Below are positions 31,791 to 40,070 of a stretch of 64,000 nucleotides of DNA, piece after piece. Both the position numbers and the translations under genes were made by a program. The DNA is from Vibrio penaeicida (GTDB lineage Bacteria; Pseudomonadota; Gammaproteobacteria; Enterobacterales; Vibrionaceae): the NCBI RefSeq assembly GCF_002933855.1, contig NZ_BFAQ01000005.1:1-64000 (forward strand), read 5' to 3'. The notes beneath the pieces are model-generated. The model did not search any database, was not told the origin of the DNA, and worked only from the letters and a program-made list of their open reading frames with translations. How positions within the stretch are numbered: position 1 is the stretch's first letter; every line of letters begins with the position of its first letter.

Positions 31791-31815
31791 AGTTGTTGCA
31801 AATTTTGCAACAACT
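31791..31815. repeat. Perfect inverted repeat, 12-bp arms
   Basis: AGTTGTTGCAAA and TTTGCAACAACT surround a single base. No T-run follows, so it is not a normal terminator; it may be a protein-binding site or the remnant of an insertion element end. Confidence 0.7.
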
Positions 31816-31920
31816 GAGGATTCCTAGGTAGTTGCTTAATGAGTAACGTGCATGTTTTGCATATTAGCTATATCCTATGGTTTGAACTATGCTCCATAAT
31901 CAGCAGATTTACTTGCGCAT

Positions 31921-31951
31921 CCAATTGTGCAACAGGTTATTGCACAATTGG
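31921..31951. repeat. Perfect inverted repeat, 12-bp arms with 7-base loop
   Basis: CCAATTGTGCAA and TTGCACAATTGG surround CAGGTTA. It lies 106 bases after the previous hairpin and shares the TTGCA core in its arms. The role is unknown. Confidence 0.7.
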
Positions 31952-32005
31952 ATAACGCGACCACCTTGTATTCAAACACGATCATTTTAAAATCTTTAGA
32001 TAAAC

Positions 32006-32458
32006 TTAAAAAACAGCTAAAAGGTTGGGTTCAAAGCGAAATCCCTTAAGCTTGCTCTCATCGCAAAGTGACTTGAACTCTTCTGTGACGAATAACATCG
32101 GTCCCACTAGATTTGACTTGAAGATAAGCTTGCTAGAAGCATCCTCATCATCAAACACCAAGGTTTTATAGCCGTCCTCAATACCATTAAGATATTTTTT
32201 CATGCATAGGGCTTTGTTTTCTTTCCCAAATTGGAGACAGTTGAAAATATACATGTCTTTGTTATCGACTCGAATTGGTAGCAACTCTCCTTTGGATTTA
32301 AGGAATGAGGAAAGTTTTTTGGCAGCTTCTGAGTTCAAGACGAGGTAAGTTCTAAGCCAAAGAAAAATATCTGGAATTTCAGTATTAATGCCCAAAACTT
32401 CTTTGCTTGAACAAGAGATATTATTACAAATAGCTTTTTGAGCATTCAGAAACAGCAT
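32006..32458 (-). CDS. Unknown 150-residue protein, possibly Imm11/DUF1629-like
   Basis: No catalytic motif or signal peptide is visible. The ending SLCDESKLKGFRFEPNL and the inner arrangement faintly recall immunity proteins of the Imm11/DUF1629 type (typically near 190 residues and ending LKGxxFxP). If so, the N-terminus may be truncated. No partner toxin is adjacent, so it could be an orphan immunity gene. AT-rich like its surroundings. The call is tentative. Confidence 0.5.
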   Translation of the reverse strand: MLFLNAQKAICNNISCSSKEVLGINTEIPDIFLWLRTYLVLNSEAAKKLSSFLKSKGELLPIRVDNKDMYIFNCLQFGKENKALCMKKYLNGIEDGYKTLVFDDEDASSKLIFKSNLVGPMLFVTEEFKSLCDESKLKGFRFEPNLLAVF

Positions 32459-32626
32459 GACTGGAGACTGGAGCGTCTTTTCGCATTTCTAAGAAACCCA
32501 AAACTTTCACCAATTTTTGAGCTTATTTCATATTAATAAATTCGTCCATTGTTGTTAACGTAGTGCAGTCAAGGTGACGCTATGAAGATACAACAATTTG
32601 ACTATTGAAATCGTAGGAGAATACCA

Positions 32627-32764
32627 ATGATGGATCCTTCAGACAGATCTCAAGAAGAATTAGATTTGTGGTCTGACATAAACAACCCTAACAATGACGC
32701 AGATATGGATGATTGGGCTGATGCTCATAACCCCAATAACGAGGACTACCTAGGAGATGACTAA
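32627..32764 (+). CDS. Small acidic protein with two NNPNN-type repeats
   Basis: A 45-residue protein too short for usual ORF cut-offs, with an excellent ribosome site TAGGAGA (32614-32620) before ATG 32627; a second ATG follows directly. The chain has two near-identical units, ELDLWSDINNPNNDA and DMDDWADAHNPNNED, and is very acidic (many D/E, few basic residues). Small proteins with NPNN repeats occur widely among accessory genes of vibrios as I recall, with no known function. The repeat and ribosome site make a real gene likely. Confidence 0.65.
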   Translation: MMDPSDRSQEELDLWSDINNPNNDADMDDWADAHNPNNEDYLGDD

Positions 32765-32878
32765 TACTCGTTTGATTTAAGAATTTAATCACGCAATGTG
32801 CATAACGCTCCTTGCGTGATGTCGCGAAAGAAATCTCGCTGAAACTGTATCTCCTCGCTGAAATAGCCGAGTATAACC

Positions 32879-33445
32879 ATGAAAAAGATGTCCGCCCAAA
32901 GTTCAACTGAGAGGTTAATGACTTTACTCGAAACAAGTAAAAAGCAGCTACTTCAAGACTACAAGGTCTTAGATGAAAAGGAGTTTTCCAAGCTTCTTAC
33001 ACAAAATAACCCAAGTTCAGGTATCTCACTAAAAAACCTAAAAGAAAGACAAGAAGTTCTGTATTTCATAAGCGAAAGCGAACTCTTGTACCCAAGGTTT
33101 CAATTAACACAGAGCTTTAGGTTCTATGACAAACTTAGAGAGATACTTCCTACTCTCTATCAAAAGCTATCTGGTTGGGATATTGGTTTTTGGTTAACTC
33201 GCCACCAAACAATAGAACTTTTCCAGCCTAATCTAAGTGAAGCGACAATTTCGTCTCTGGTCAGTGTCAATGAATCGATAGATGAAATAGCCAATGTAAT
33301 AGGAGATAAGTTACGTCAGCAAAAAAACACTTTAAGTGCTAAACCCTTGGATCTTATTAAAAATAATGATGAGCGTATTGACTTATTTTTTGAAGACTTG
33401 TTACTTGGTGACAGCAGGGAAATACCCCATAAATATTTGCCCTAG
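32879..33445 (+). CDS. Unknown 188-residue protein, partly like Xre/MbcA-type antitoxins
   Basis: The middle part (YPRFQLTQSFRFYDKLREILPTLYQ, then SGWDIGFWLTRHQTIELFQPNLSEATI) resembles the toxin-binding part of DUF2384/MbcA/ParS-type antitoxins, which read wxFd..P...l..iL..l and L.g.tP..aL. The helix-rich N-terminus is not a clear helix-turn-helix. A RES-type toxin partner, expected downstream, is absent. It is thus either an orphan antitoxin-like protein or an unrelated protein. No membrane segment is seen. Confidence 0.6.
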   Translation: MKKMSAQSSTERLMTLLETSKKQLLQDYKVLDEKEFSKLLTQNNPSSGISLKNLKERQEVLYFISESELLYPRFQLTQSFRFYDKLREILPTLYQKLSGWDIGFWLTRHQTIELFQPNLSEATISSLVSVNESIDEIANVIGDKLRQQKNTLSAKPLDLIKNNDERIDLFFEDLLLGDSREIPHKYLP

Positions 33446-33649
33446 ATCCCGCTTCACAGGTGTCAATGCCTATCCCAGAAACCACGTTACAGACTTCAAT
33501 CACTATTAAGTGTCGACTGTGAAAAACCTCTCACAATCAACTTCTTGGACATGTATTTCACCTAGCAACAGTGCACATTTCACACGGATTAAGTCTAACC
33601 TTCAAATTATCAAAGGACTCTCGATAGCCTATCATTGATAGTTACACTT

Positions 33650-34417
33650 CTAATTGCCTGCCAAATCAAACATATTTGAACCACATAAACGCTCATAAAG
33701 CGTTGTATTTCCTCTTTTTTTTAGAGATTCGAAGTAAACTTTTTCCCATATTCTGTCATTTTCCAAGACTATAGTTTTCCATCGTGATTGCTTAAATACA
33801 CTAGAAACATCGGTGTCGATCTGCTGAAAAATCAGGTTAATGGCTTGTACTAAGTCCAACGGTAAAGAAGGAATGCGGGGTAAGTCAACACAACTTATTA
33901 ACTCATACCGATGATTATTTTTTTGGTCATCATGTATGTTCCCACCGTATTGAACATGAAATACTGGGCGATCATTTCCTAACTGCTGAGCATCGATATC
34001 AAAATGAAAGCGTCTGATTACATAACTAGCTTCAGGATCCATTTTTCCAATCGAGTACCCATTATCTTCTGGTATCTCTCCTTCAGCTTTCGCAATAAAG
34101 CACAAAGAGAGCGACTGATAAAAATAGCCATTGTTATCAAACCTAAGCTCTCCCCCAAAAGATATATTCTCTCCTGATATCAAGTTACTAGAAATTAGCC
34201 TTTTTGTACCGATCTCAAATGGAGTAATAGATAGGTCATGCTTTGACACTGCACTATTAGCTCCAAACTGCATGGTATTGCTCTTGAGCCTAGAAATAGT
34301 AACGTGATTAACATAACGACTTAATGTCGGATTAGAAGTAAGAAACTCTAAACAGCTCTTAATGTTTGCCCTATAATCTTTATAGAACATAGACATATGA
34401 TTACAAGATTTAGCCAT
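33650..34417 (-). CDS. Unknown protein, last gene of the methyltransferase-kinase cluster
   Basis: A 255-residue protein without signal peptide. A stretch at about residues 130-200 stands out: YVIRRFHFDIDAQQ, PVFHVQYGGNIHDD and DLPRIPSLPLDLVQAINLIF. HxQxGG-then-RIP patterns also occur in some uncharacterised defence-island families (compare DUF2290), but I cannot assign it. It starts 7 bases after the receiver-like gene on the same strand, so it is very probably co-transcribed and could be the effector or a regulator of the cluster. Confidence 0.7.
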   Translation of the reverse strand: MAKSCNHMSMFYKDYRANIKSCLEFLTSNPTLSRYVNHVTISRLKSNTMQFGANSAVSKHDLSITPFEIGTKRLISSNLISGENISFGGELRFDNNGYFYQSLSLCFIAKAEGEIPEDNGYSIGKMDPEASYVIRRFHFDIDAQQLGNDRPVFHVQYGGNIHDDQKNNHRYELISCVDLPRIPSLPLDLVQAINLIFQQIDTDVSSVFKQSRWKTIVLENDRIWEKVYFESLKKRGNTTLYERLCGSNMFDLAGN

Positions 34418-34424
34418 TGCTTAC

Positions 34425-35468
34425 CTAGTCAATATACAAAATAGGGTCGAATCCAGCTATATCTTCACTGAGATCACCTTCTACACAGCATTCCCAATGG
34501 CAAGCTACCCACTCACCGCTTTCTCTATCAAGAGCCACTGTTTGAGGTAAGGGAACGTCACAGATTTCACAGCAAGACCAATAATTTTTATCAATACCAA
34601 GTAACTCTGGAATTCGTTTCCATGGTTCAGAGGGAGATTCTCCTTGTGACAACTCTATAGCAAAATTATATGCCATCTGAGACCACCAACGTTCAGGAAA
34701 ACTATCGCAAAAGACACCTTTGTACTTTAACGGTTCGAGTTTTTCCTCGTACATTTTAGTAAACGTGTCTAGGAAATATTCTTCTTTCAAACCTAAGAGA
34801 GTTGCGAACTCAAGAGTACTCATTGTCGGTCCACGACGAACTAAAAAGTACTTATTTATCCAGCGAGCAAAAAGCAGGCAAGGTTTATCAGCATCATTTA
34901 TTTCATTTTGTACTCTAGATCTTAGGGTTTCTAATAATGGATAAGGCAAACTATTTCGGACATCGCCACATTGCTCGTCAGGGACACACAACAGGTTAAC
35001 GTAACTATCCAAGTCAACACTGGCATTTCTTATCGCTCGAAATGAGCCACAGTCACTTGCTAGAACGTCCTTACCTGAAGTCTCAGTTAGGAAACGGTGA
35101 GATATTTTTTTATCATAGTGATCGCCAACTTCAATATTTTTGTCAATTAGCTGACTGATTAAATAGCAAGGGACATCAGGAAAAGCCTCTTTACACAAAC
35201 TAGTCATGGTATAGCCCGTTCCGTCATAGTTTTGCCCATCACGGTTCTCTACTCCTTGTAGTTTGTAGTCAACTACCACGAGGTCTGGTGAATATTTTTT
35301 CCTGCCATTGATACCTAGTTGTTCAAACTCTACAGGGTGGAATGGCGTCATTTCAAACCTTGCATCTTTTTGTAACTGTTCAATTAATCCAGTCCTTGCC
35401 GAAGGTCCACTTGTTTGTAAAGAGTTAGCTTCGTCATCAATAAAGATAACAACGTATTTCTTTTGCAT
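34425..35468 (-). CDS. Receiver-domain (response-regulator-like) protein with C-terminal cysteine cluster
   Basis: The first ~135 residues form a receiver-like fold: acidic pair D11-D12 in VVIFIDDEAN, phosphoacceptor candidate D67 in PDLVVVDYKLQG, a serine in CYLISQL and a lysine in HYDKKISHRF. A long helical region follows, and the C-terminus has CCEICDVPLPQ and VACHWECC, probably a zinc site. No classic DNA-binding output domain is visible. The gene lies 13 bases after the ATPase/kinase-like gene, so the pair looks like a phosphorelay. Transcription control is not obviously its output. Confidence 0.75.
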   Translation of the reverse strand: MQKKYVVIFIDDEANSLQTSGPSARTGLIEQLQKDARFEMTPFHPVEFEQLGINGRKKYSPDLVVVDYKLQGVENRDGQNYDGTGYTMTSLCKEAFPDVPCYLISQLIDKNIEVGDHYDKKISHRFLTETSGKDVLASDCGSFRAIRNASVDLDSYVNLLCVPDEQCGDVRNSLPYPLLETLRSRVQNEINDADKPCLLFARWINKYFLVRRGPTMSTLEFATLLGLKEEYFLDTFTKMYEEKLEPLKYKGVFCDSFPERWWSQMAYNFAIELSQGESPSEPWKRIPELLGIDKNYWSCCEICDVPLPQTVALDRESGEWVACHWECCVEGDLSEDIAGFDPILYID

Positions 35469-35481
35469 TAATTATGAGCTC

Positions 35482-37842
35482 CTAAGGTAGCTGAACCTGA
35501 ACAGTTGTGGACCAACTTGTCATCGGCTCTATAAACTTCACCTGTCCTTTACTCTGCGCAACCATTCCTTTTACTATATTTAGCCCCAAACCAGTTCCTT
35601 TCCCTAAAACTGCAAGATCATCTAAGTCAGAAGCTTGTTCCATTCTTTGGTAGATTTCGCCTGTAGGATCCGTAATTAGAGGCTTAAAAACATCTTCCCA
35701 CAGTGACTCATCTAGACCAATGCCATTATCAGAAATGTTCAGAACGAGTTTATCCTCCCTCGAAGCCGAGATTAAAATCTCTCGCTTTTGGCAGTTTTTT
35801 ACTGCGAGAACCGCTTTAATTGAGTTTGAGAGTAGATTTACTAAAATGGAATAGAAAGAGGCTTCAGGCATTGGCGCCGTTTTAAGAAATCGTTTGTCAA
35901 TATCAACGTCGACAGAAATGTTATAAGCTCTGGTAATGAATGCAAAGCCATCAACCACAGAGCGAACCGCATCAGATACTCTAATTTGCTTATTTTCGAT
36001 CTTGTGAGTAGACGAAAAAACCCCAATCAATTTTTCAAGAGACATGAAATGGTTACGAGTTTGACGCAGAGATGTCGCTATATCTAGCAACCATTTAAAA
36101 TCTAATGAGCTACTTTCCGCGTTTGCAACCCATTGTTCGATACTACCGGCATCCGTGTCTAAGTTTGAGATTAACCCTCTAAATTCATGTGCAAATACGA
36201 AAAAGAGTGGACCTGTTGACGCAATAGACCTCAGTAAGGATACTTCTTTCTCACTAGTATCAAACTCTGTTGATAGTAGCTCAGTTGCTTTCCTTGCTAT
36301 ATTTTCTTTATCACTTGCAAGAGCAATTGCCTCACTATCACTCGAGGCAACCTCACCACTTATGGCTTTCTGAATTATTTTAAGTGCTTCAGATACTCTC
36401 TTTTCTCGGTTTGGTCTTAAAGATTCAAAATATTCTGACTCATTTGTAGTATTAATAACTGGCGTACTAAAGACTTTATCAAACTCTTCTCTCACACGTT
36501 CAGCTTCTTCGTCTGCGTGAAGAAATTTAAAAGTGGAATATTGAATCGTCATCCACTCTACGGCTGTGCGTAAAGCCTGATATAAGTCCTTAAAGGCTTC
36601 ATTTTCGATAAAGCCCTCACGATTGAGTTTAGTCTGGAAGAAATCACTGGTGTTACCCTCCATCATCACACTACCAATGAGCATCTTGTTAGAAAAAAGA
36701 TCTAACATTGTCCTTTTCGGATCTAACCCATAGCTTTCCGCAATGACACTCAACTCATGGTTATCAATTTTTGCCTTTCGGCGACCAACATCTTTGTCAA
36801 GGTTTAACCAGTCATCCCCATCTTGACCATACGGGTAAACCCTGAACCCTTCACTATATACTTTGACACCTGCATGAGCTGCTCGTATTGGTCTTATAAC
36901 TTTTAACGGTACTATCTCGGGATTTCTTAAATAGCCAGTTCTATCTGGAAAGTAAGACAAATCAAAAGCAATACCAGCGAGCTTTGGAAACTTATCTTTT
37001 AACTTATATTCTCTCTTGCCTAAAAGCTTAGCTTCCAAGATAAACTGAATCTCTCCTTCATCCGTTATGGTTGCTCTGAGCCTACCCCAAGATGAATTCA
37101 AGATTTTTTCGTTTAAAGACAAATCAACTTTATCACCCAGCTCAAATTCTTCTGCTTTTACAGACAAGTCAAAACCAGGGTCTTCTTCAAAGCCTTCTCT
37201 TCGACACTGAGATGACATAGAAAGAGAGGCTAGTTCTTTAAGGAGTCCGTTGTACGAAATTTGCGTCCACTTTTCTTTTAAGTTGAAAAGTGTAATCGTA
37301 GTTCCTGAAGACAAATCGTAGCTGCTAACTTTTCGGTGTTTCGCAGAAAAATCAATACTTATTAGATCTACGCCTTTCCTAAAGTCATCCCATCTAACTG
37401 TAATCTCTGTGACTTCGAATAAACCATCATCAATTTCTTTTACTGTCTCTAAATGAATGGCATCAGCAAGTTTTTGACAAGCAAAGCGACCAATACCTTT
37501 ACTTCCGGTCTTCTTCCTCCCATACCTATCAGATATAGGGAACCTCTCTTTGTTAGAAGTAGATATCCGCATCCAATTATTCTTGAGCTCTTCCCAAGAC
37601 ATTCCTTCGCCGGTGTCACGGATAACGATCTTACTTCGCTCATTTATTTGCCGAACATCGTGGAGTGATATTTCAACTAGAGAAGAATCAGCATCGTATC
37701 CATTTTTAATAAGCTCAGACAAGGCTAGATAATTTTTAGTTACTAGCTTTTCACCTAACTCAGATAGAAGGCGTCCGTCAACAGAGAATGACAGATCTTC
37801 TTCATATTCCTGAAAATCCACTGTACTAGCTATTTGATTCAT
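35482..37842 (-). CDS. Large protein with two GHKL ATPase regions and a histidine-kinase-like C-terminus
   Basis: The N-terminal ~230 residues form an Hsp90/MutL-like GHKL ATPase: ALSELIKNGYDADSS, IRDTGEGMSWEEL and GSKGIGRFACQKLADAI. The C-terminal ~240 residues look like a histidine kinase: an H-box-like FAHEFRGLISNL, the N-box LLSNSIKAV, ISDNGIGLDE and GKGTGLGLNIVKGMV. There is no membrane segment or sensor domain, so it would sense something in the cytosol. The length is 786 residues. It overlaps the methyltransferase gene by 17 bases and precedes the receiver gene. Such double-ATPase proteins occur in defence islands; the precise role is unknown. Confidence 0.85.
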   Translation of the reverse strand: MNQIASTVDFQEYEEDLSFSVDGRLLSELGEKLVTKNYLALSELIKNGYDADSSLVEISLHDVRQINERSKIVIRDTGEGMSWEELKNNWMRISTSNKERFPISDRYGRKKTGSKGIGRFACQKLADAIHLETVKEIDDGLFEVTEITVRWDDFRKGVDLISIDFSAKHRKVSSYDLSSGTTITLFNLKEKWTQISYNGLLKELASLSMSSQCRREGFEEDPGFDLSVKAEEFELGDKVDLSLNEKILNSSWGRLRATITDEGEIQFILEAKLLGKREYKLKDKFPKLAGIAFDLSYFPDRTGYLRNPEIVPLKVIRPIRAAHAGVKVYSEGFRVYPYGQDGDDWLNLDKDVGRRKAKIDNHELSVIAESYGLDPKRTMLDLFSNKMLIGSVMMEGNTSDFFQTKLNREGFIENEAFKDLYQALRTAVEWMTIQYSTFKFLHADEEAERVREEFDKVFSTPVINTTNESEYFESLRPNREKRVSEALKIIQKAISGEVASSDSEAIALASDKENIARKATELLSTEFDTSEKEVSLLRSIASTGPLFFVFAHEFRGLISNLDTDAGSIEQWVANAESSSLDFKWLLDIATSLRQTRNHFMSLEKLIGVFSSTHKIENKQIRVSDAVRSVVDGFAFITRAYNISVDVDIDKRFLKTAPMPEASFYSILVNLLSNSIKAVLAVKNCQKREILISASREDKLVLNISDNGIGLDESLWEDVFKPLITDPTGEIYQRMEQASDLDDLAVLGKGTGLGLNIVKGMVAQSKGQVKFIEPMTSWSTTVQVQLP

Positions 37843-39496
37843 GTAATCCCTTATATCTATCTTCTCTTAAGGTACGCACCATTCGCGCGAAGTTTTGCAG
37901 GACAGAAAGTGGTAACCCCGTTGTATTACTTATAATTTCATCAACTTTTGACTGAGCTTCCTCTGTTTTATTCTGAATTATTAATGCATCGATAGAGCTG
38001 AAATTTTTAACTAGATTCTTCTCTAGGTTGTCATCTAGCAAAAACTGAATTCGTTTTGCTGCACTTGGTTCTAGCTTCAGAACACCTGAGCCATAAGCTC
38101 TACCTTGAAGCTCAGCAGATAACTGAGAGAACGATGAAAGCAAAGAAACAGAAATAGCTTTCTTTTTTATAAATGACATACCTTCATTAAAGAAAACACG
38201 ATGTACGGAGTTAGAGCAATTTACTCGTGCAGAGTTAATGACTAATCTCGGAGAACGGTCAATCATGTATGATAGGAATGCATCCGGGTAACGTTTATCA
38301 TCGGGAAAATACCATGCCGCTCTCTTTCTAAATGTTCGATTACTTTTCCTAGTCTTTGCAGGTACACGTGATAGGTAGTTTCGGATAGCTGAGTGTCTTT
38401 CATCAACTGATTCCGGACAGACTAAAAACGATTTAGCCCCTTCTTCCTGGATTCGCTTTTGCCTTGACGAGTTGTGAAGTAGGCCTTTTAAGGTAGAAAA
38501 ACGTCCAATAACTGGCTTTAAATCACATTCATCTAGCTCGTAGCTATCGATAGTTTCTTTATCAACAATAAAAGTATTATTGTCGCCAGTAACCATACCT
38601 ATGACTATCTTGGCAACCATATCCATCGCAACTGCTTGTTTCTCAGTAGAAAGGCGTTGGAACGCCTCAAGAGTAGAAATATCAAACAGGGCATGTTTAT
38701 AATTTTCACAAGACACACTGTTCAAGCTGGCTTCTTGAGTAATTTCAGAAAGCTCACCTACATCAGCTGCTACTGCATAGCCAACTTTTACAGGGGGACT
38801 TTTCTTAGCTTTGAAACCATCAGCAAAAAGTATTACGGATACTTCGTCAGCATCATCACTTTGAAAAAACCGTTTGCTTAGCTTAATCACTTTAACAAGC
38901 TGAAAATGGTAGCTATACACTTTCAGTAATTCACTGGCATAATCTGCATGTAATAAGCTACTAGGTAAAACCCAAGCGACTCTACCGCCTTCTTTAATGA
39001 AAGACAGACTATGGAGGAGAAAAAACGCCCAAAGGCTAGCATTACGACCAATAGTCCCTCTAGCGTAGGGAGATTTTCGCAGTAAATTAAAGCAACTAAT
39101 CCTTTGTTCTTCGCTCATATTGTGCATAGACACATAGGGTGGATTACCTAAAACGGCGTCAAAGCTCTGCTTGTTAAAGTCTCGCGGTAATATCTGTATA
39201 AAATCTTTATGAACAAATTGCCCATTGATGTTAGTAGCATCTCCTAACATCTCAGATAAATAGTCAAAAGCTCTTGCATCTATATCCGCTCCAAAGATAC
39301 GAGATATAGGTTTTGAGCAACCTAGCTCAGAAAGCCGATTGACACTACTTTCTAAAAAGCCGCACCCTCCAAAACTTGGTTCAAAAACCAAGTCATCTGA
39401 GGACCTAATCCCCCAGTCACATAAAACCTTACTCAAACTTGTCGGGGTATAGTAAGCGCCGAGGGCTTTTCTGATTGTTTTCGTGTGCAATGTCAT
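37826..39496 (-). CDS. N6-adenine-type DNA methyltransferase
   Basis: A 556-residue amino-methyltransferase of the Eco57I/TaqI type. YYTPTSLSKVLCDW and motif I EPSFGGCGF (residues 39-47) bind S-adenosylmethionine; catalytic motif IV is NPPY at 118-121. The C-terminal half would hold the target-recognition region (around YFPDDKRYPDAFLSYM and GVLKLEPSAAKRIQFLL). No nuclease domain is fused. It is the first gene of a tight four-gene unit whose other members contain ATPase, kinase and receiver domains, so methylation may mark self DNA for that system. The recognition sequence cannot be predicted. Confidence 0.88.
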   Translation of the reverse strand: MTLHTKTIRKALGAYYTPTSLSKVLCDWGIRSSDDLVFEPSFGGCGFLESSVNRLSELGCSKPISRIFGADIDARAFDYLSEMLGDATNINGQFVHKDFIQILPRDFNKQSFDAVLGNPPYVSMHNMSEEQRISCFNLLRKSPYARGTIGRNASLWAFFLLHSLSFIKEGGRVAWVLPSSLLHADYASELLKVYSYHFQLVKVIKLSKRFFQSDDADEVSVILFADGFKAKKSPPVKVGYAVAADVGELSEITQEASLNSVSCENYKHALFDISTLEAFQRLSTEKQAVAMDMVAKIVIGMVTGDNNTFIVDKETIDSYELDECDLKPVIGRFSTLKGLLHNSSRQKRIQEEGAKSFLVCPESVDERHSAIRNYLSRVPAKTRKSNRTFRKRAAWYFPDDKRYPDAFLSYMIDRSPRLVINSARVNCSNSVHRVFFNEGMSFIKKKAISVSLLSSFSQLSAELQGRAYGSGVLKLEPSAAKRIQFLLDDNLEKNLVKNFSSIDALIIQNKTEEAQSKVDEIISNTTGLPLSVLQNFARMVRTLREDRYKGLHESNS

Positions 39497-39527
39497 GACT
39501 CTGAAGTTAGTAAACTAAGCACCTTAT

Positions 39528-39601
39528 ATCGATATTGAATTCATTAATCAATCGATATTGTGTATCGATAACAAAACAAACTAACAGGGCAGGAATCGAT
39601 A
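39528..39601. promoter_or_regulatory. Four ATCGATA boxes upstream of the methyltransferase
   Basis: ATCGATA occurs at 39528, 39551, 39564 and 39595; two are extended as ATCGATATTG and two as ATCGATAAC. They fall in the 139-base gap between the unknown gene at 39636 and the methyltransferase start, where its promoter must lie. They may bind a regulator or be methylated by the enzyme; both are inference. Confidence 0.6.
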
Positions 39602-39635
39602 ACCAATGGTTCTGAAAACTCAGAAGTTACCGACC

Positions 39636-40070
39636 TCACAGGAAAAACCTTTGAGCCATTCCAATGATTAACCCAGAAACCGATCCCCCACCAAAAAGTG
39701 CTTTGGTGAACAAAATACTGTTGTTCATCTTTCCAAAAAACAATCTTCCTGTTTCTCTGGAATGCTCAGTCTCTTTTAGGTGAAGGCTTAATCTACCGTC
39801 AACGATCATATTCTCTTTATCTCTTGCCCAAAGCACTTTTACGAGATCTTGCTCAATATCATCAACGACAAAGTAAAGCCGCTCACTTGTAAATACGAAC
39901 CAACACTGCTGAGTCTTACTTTTAAAAACCAGAAGAGTTCCTGTACTTTCTGGAGTTTCCAAATCAAAATCAAACTTATTAAATGTTGAAATGCTATCTC
40001 TGATTGTCTCTGAAGCATTGAAATTAGAGCGTCCAAGCATTCTATTGAATAGCCTCATATTACACCCCAC
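39636..40070 (-). CDS. Unknown protein, possibly with PH-like domain
   Basis: A 144-residue protein (140 if the start is ATG 40058). The pattern GTLLVFKSKTQQCWFVFTSERLYFVVDD, then KVLWARDKE and GRLSLHLKET, looks like the beta-strands of a bacterial PH domain. The C-terminus is glycine-rich and hydrophobic (FGGGSVSGLIIGMAQRFFL). It overlaps the upstream membrane protein gene by 11 bases, so the two form a pair. No family is recognised with confidence. Confidence 0.6.
   Translation of the reverse strand: MGCNMRLFNRMLGRSNFNASETIRDSISTFNKFDFDLETPESTGTLLVFKSKTQQCWFVFTSERLYFVVDDIEQDLVKVLWARDKENMIVDGRLSLHLKETEHSRETGRLFFGKMNNSILFTKALFGGGSVSGLIIGMAQRFFL

Larger units (their letters stand above)
31496..32005. 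other. Intergenic stretch with two perfect hairpins, no supported gene
   Basis: About 510 bases between the TnsE-like gene and the first cargo gene. A 64-codon frame at 31586-31780 lacks a ribosome site and family resemblance. The two inverted repeats listed separately are the only clear structures. This marks the boundary between transposition genes and cargo. Confidence 0.5.

Noticed and set aside
31791..31951. Integron attC-like sites
   Set aside because: Hairpins are perfect and lack the paired RYYYAAC/GTTRRRY boxes and unpaired bases of attC.
33650..39496. A classic restriction-modification system
   Set aside because: No nuclease motif (PD-ExK, HNH or GIY-YIG) is visible in the neighbouring proteins, and the partners are ATPase, kinase-like and receiver proteins.
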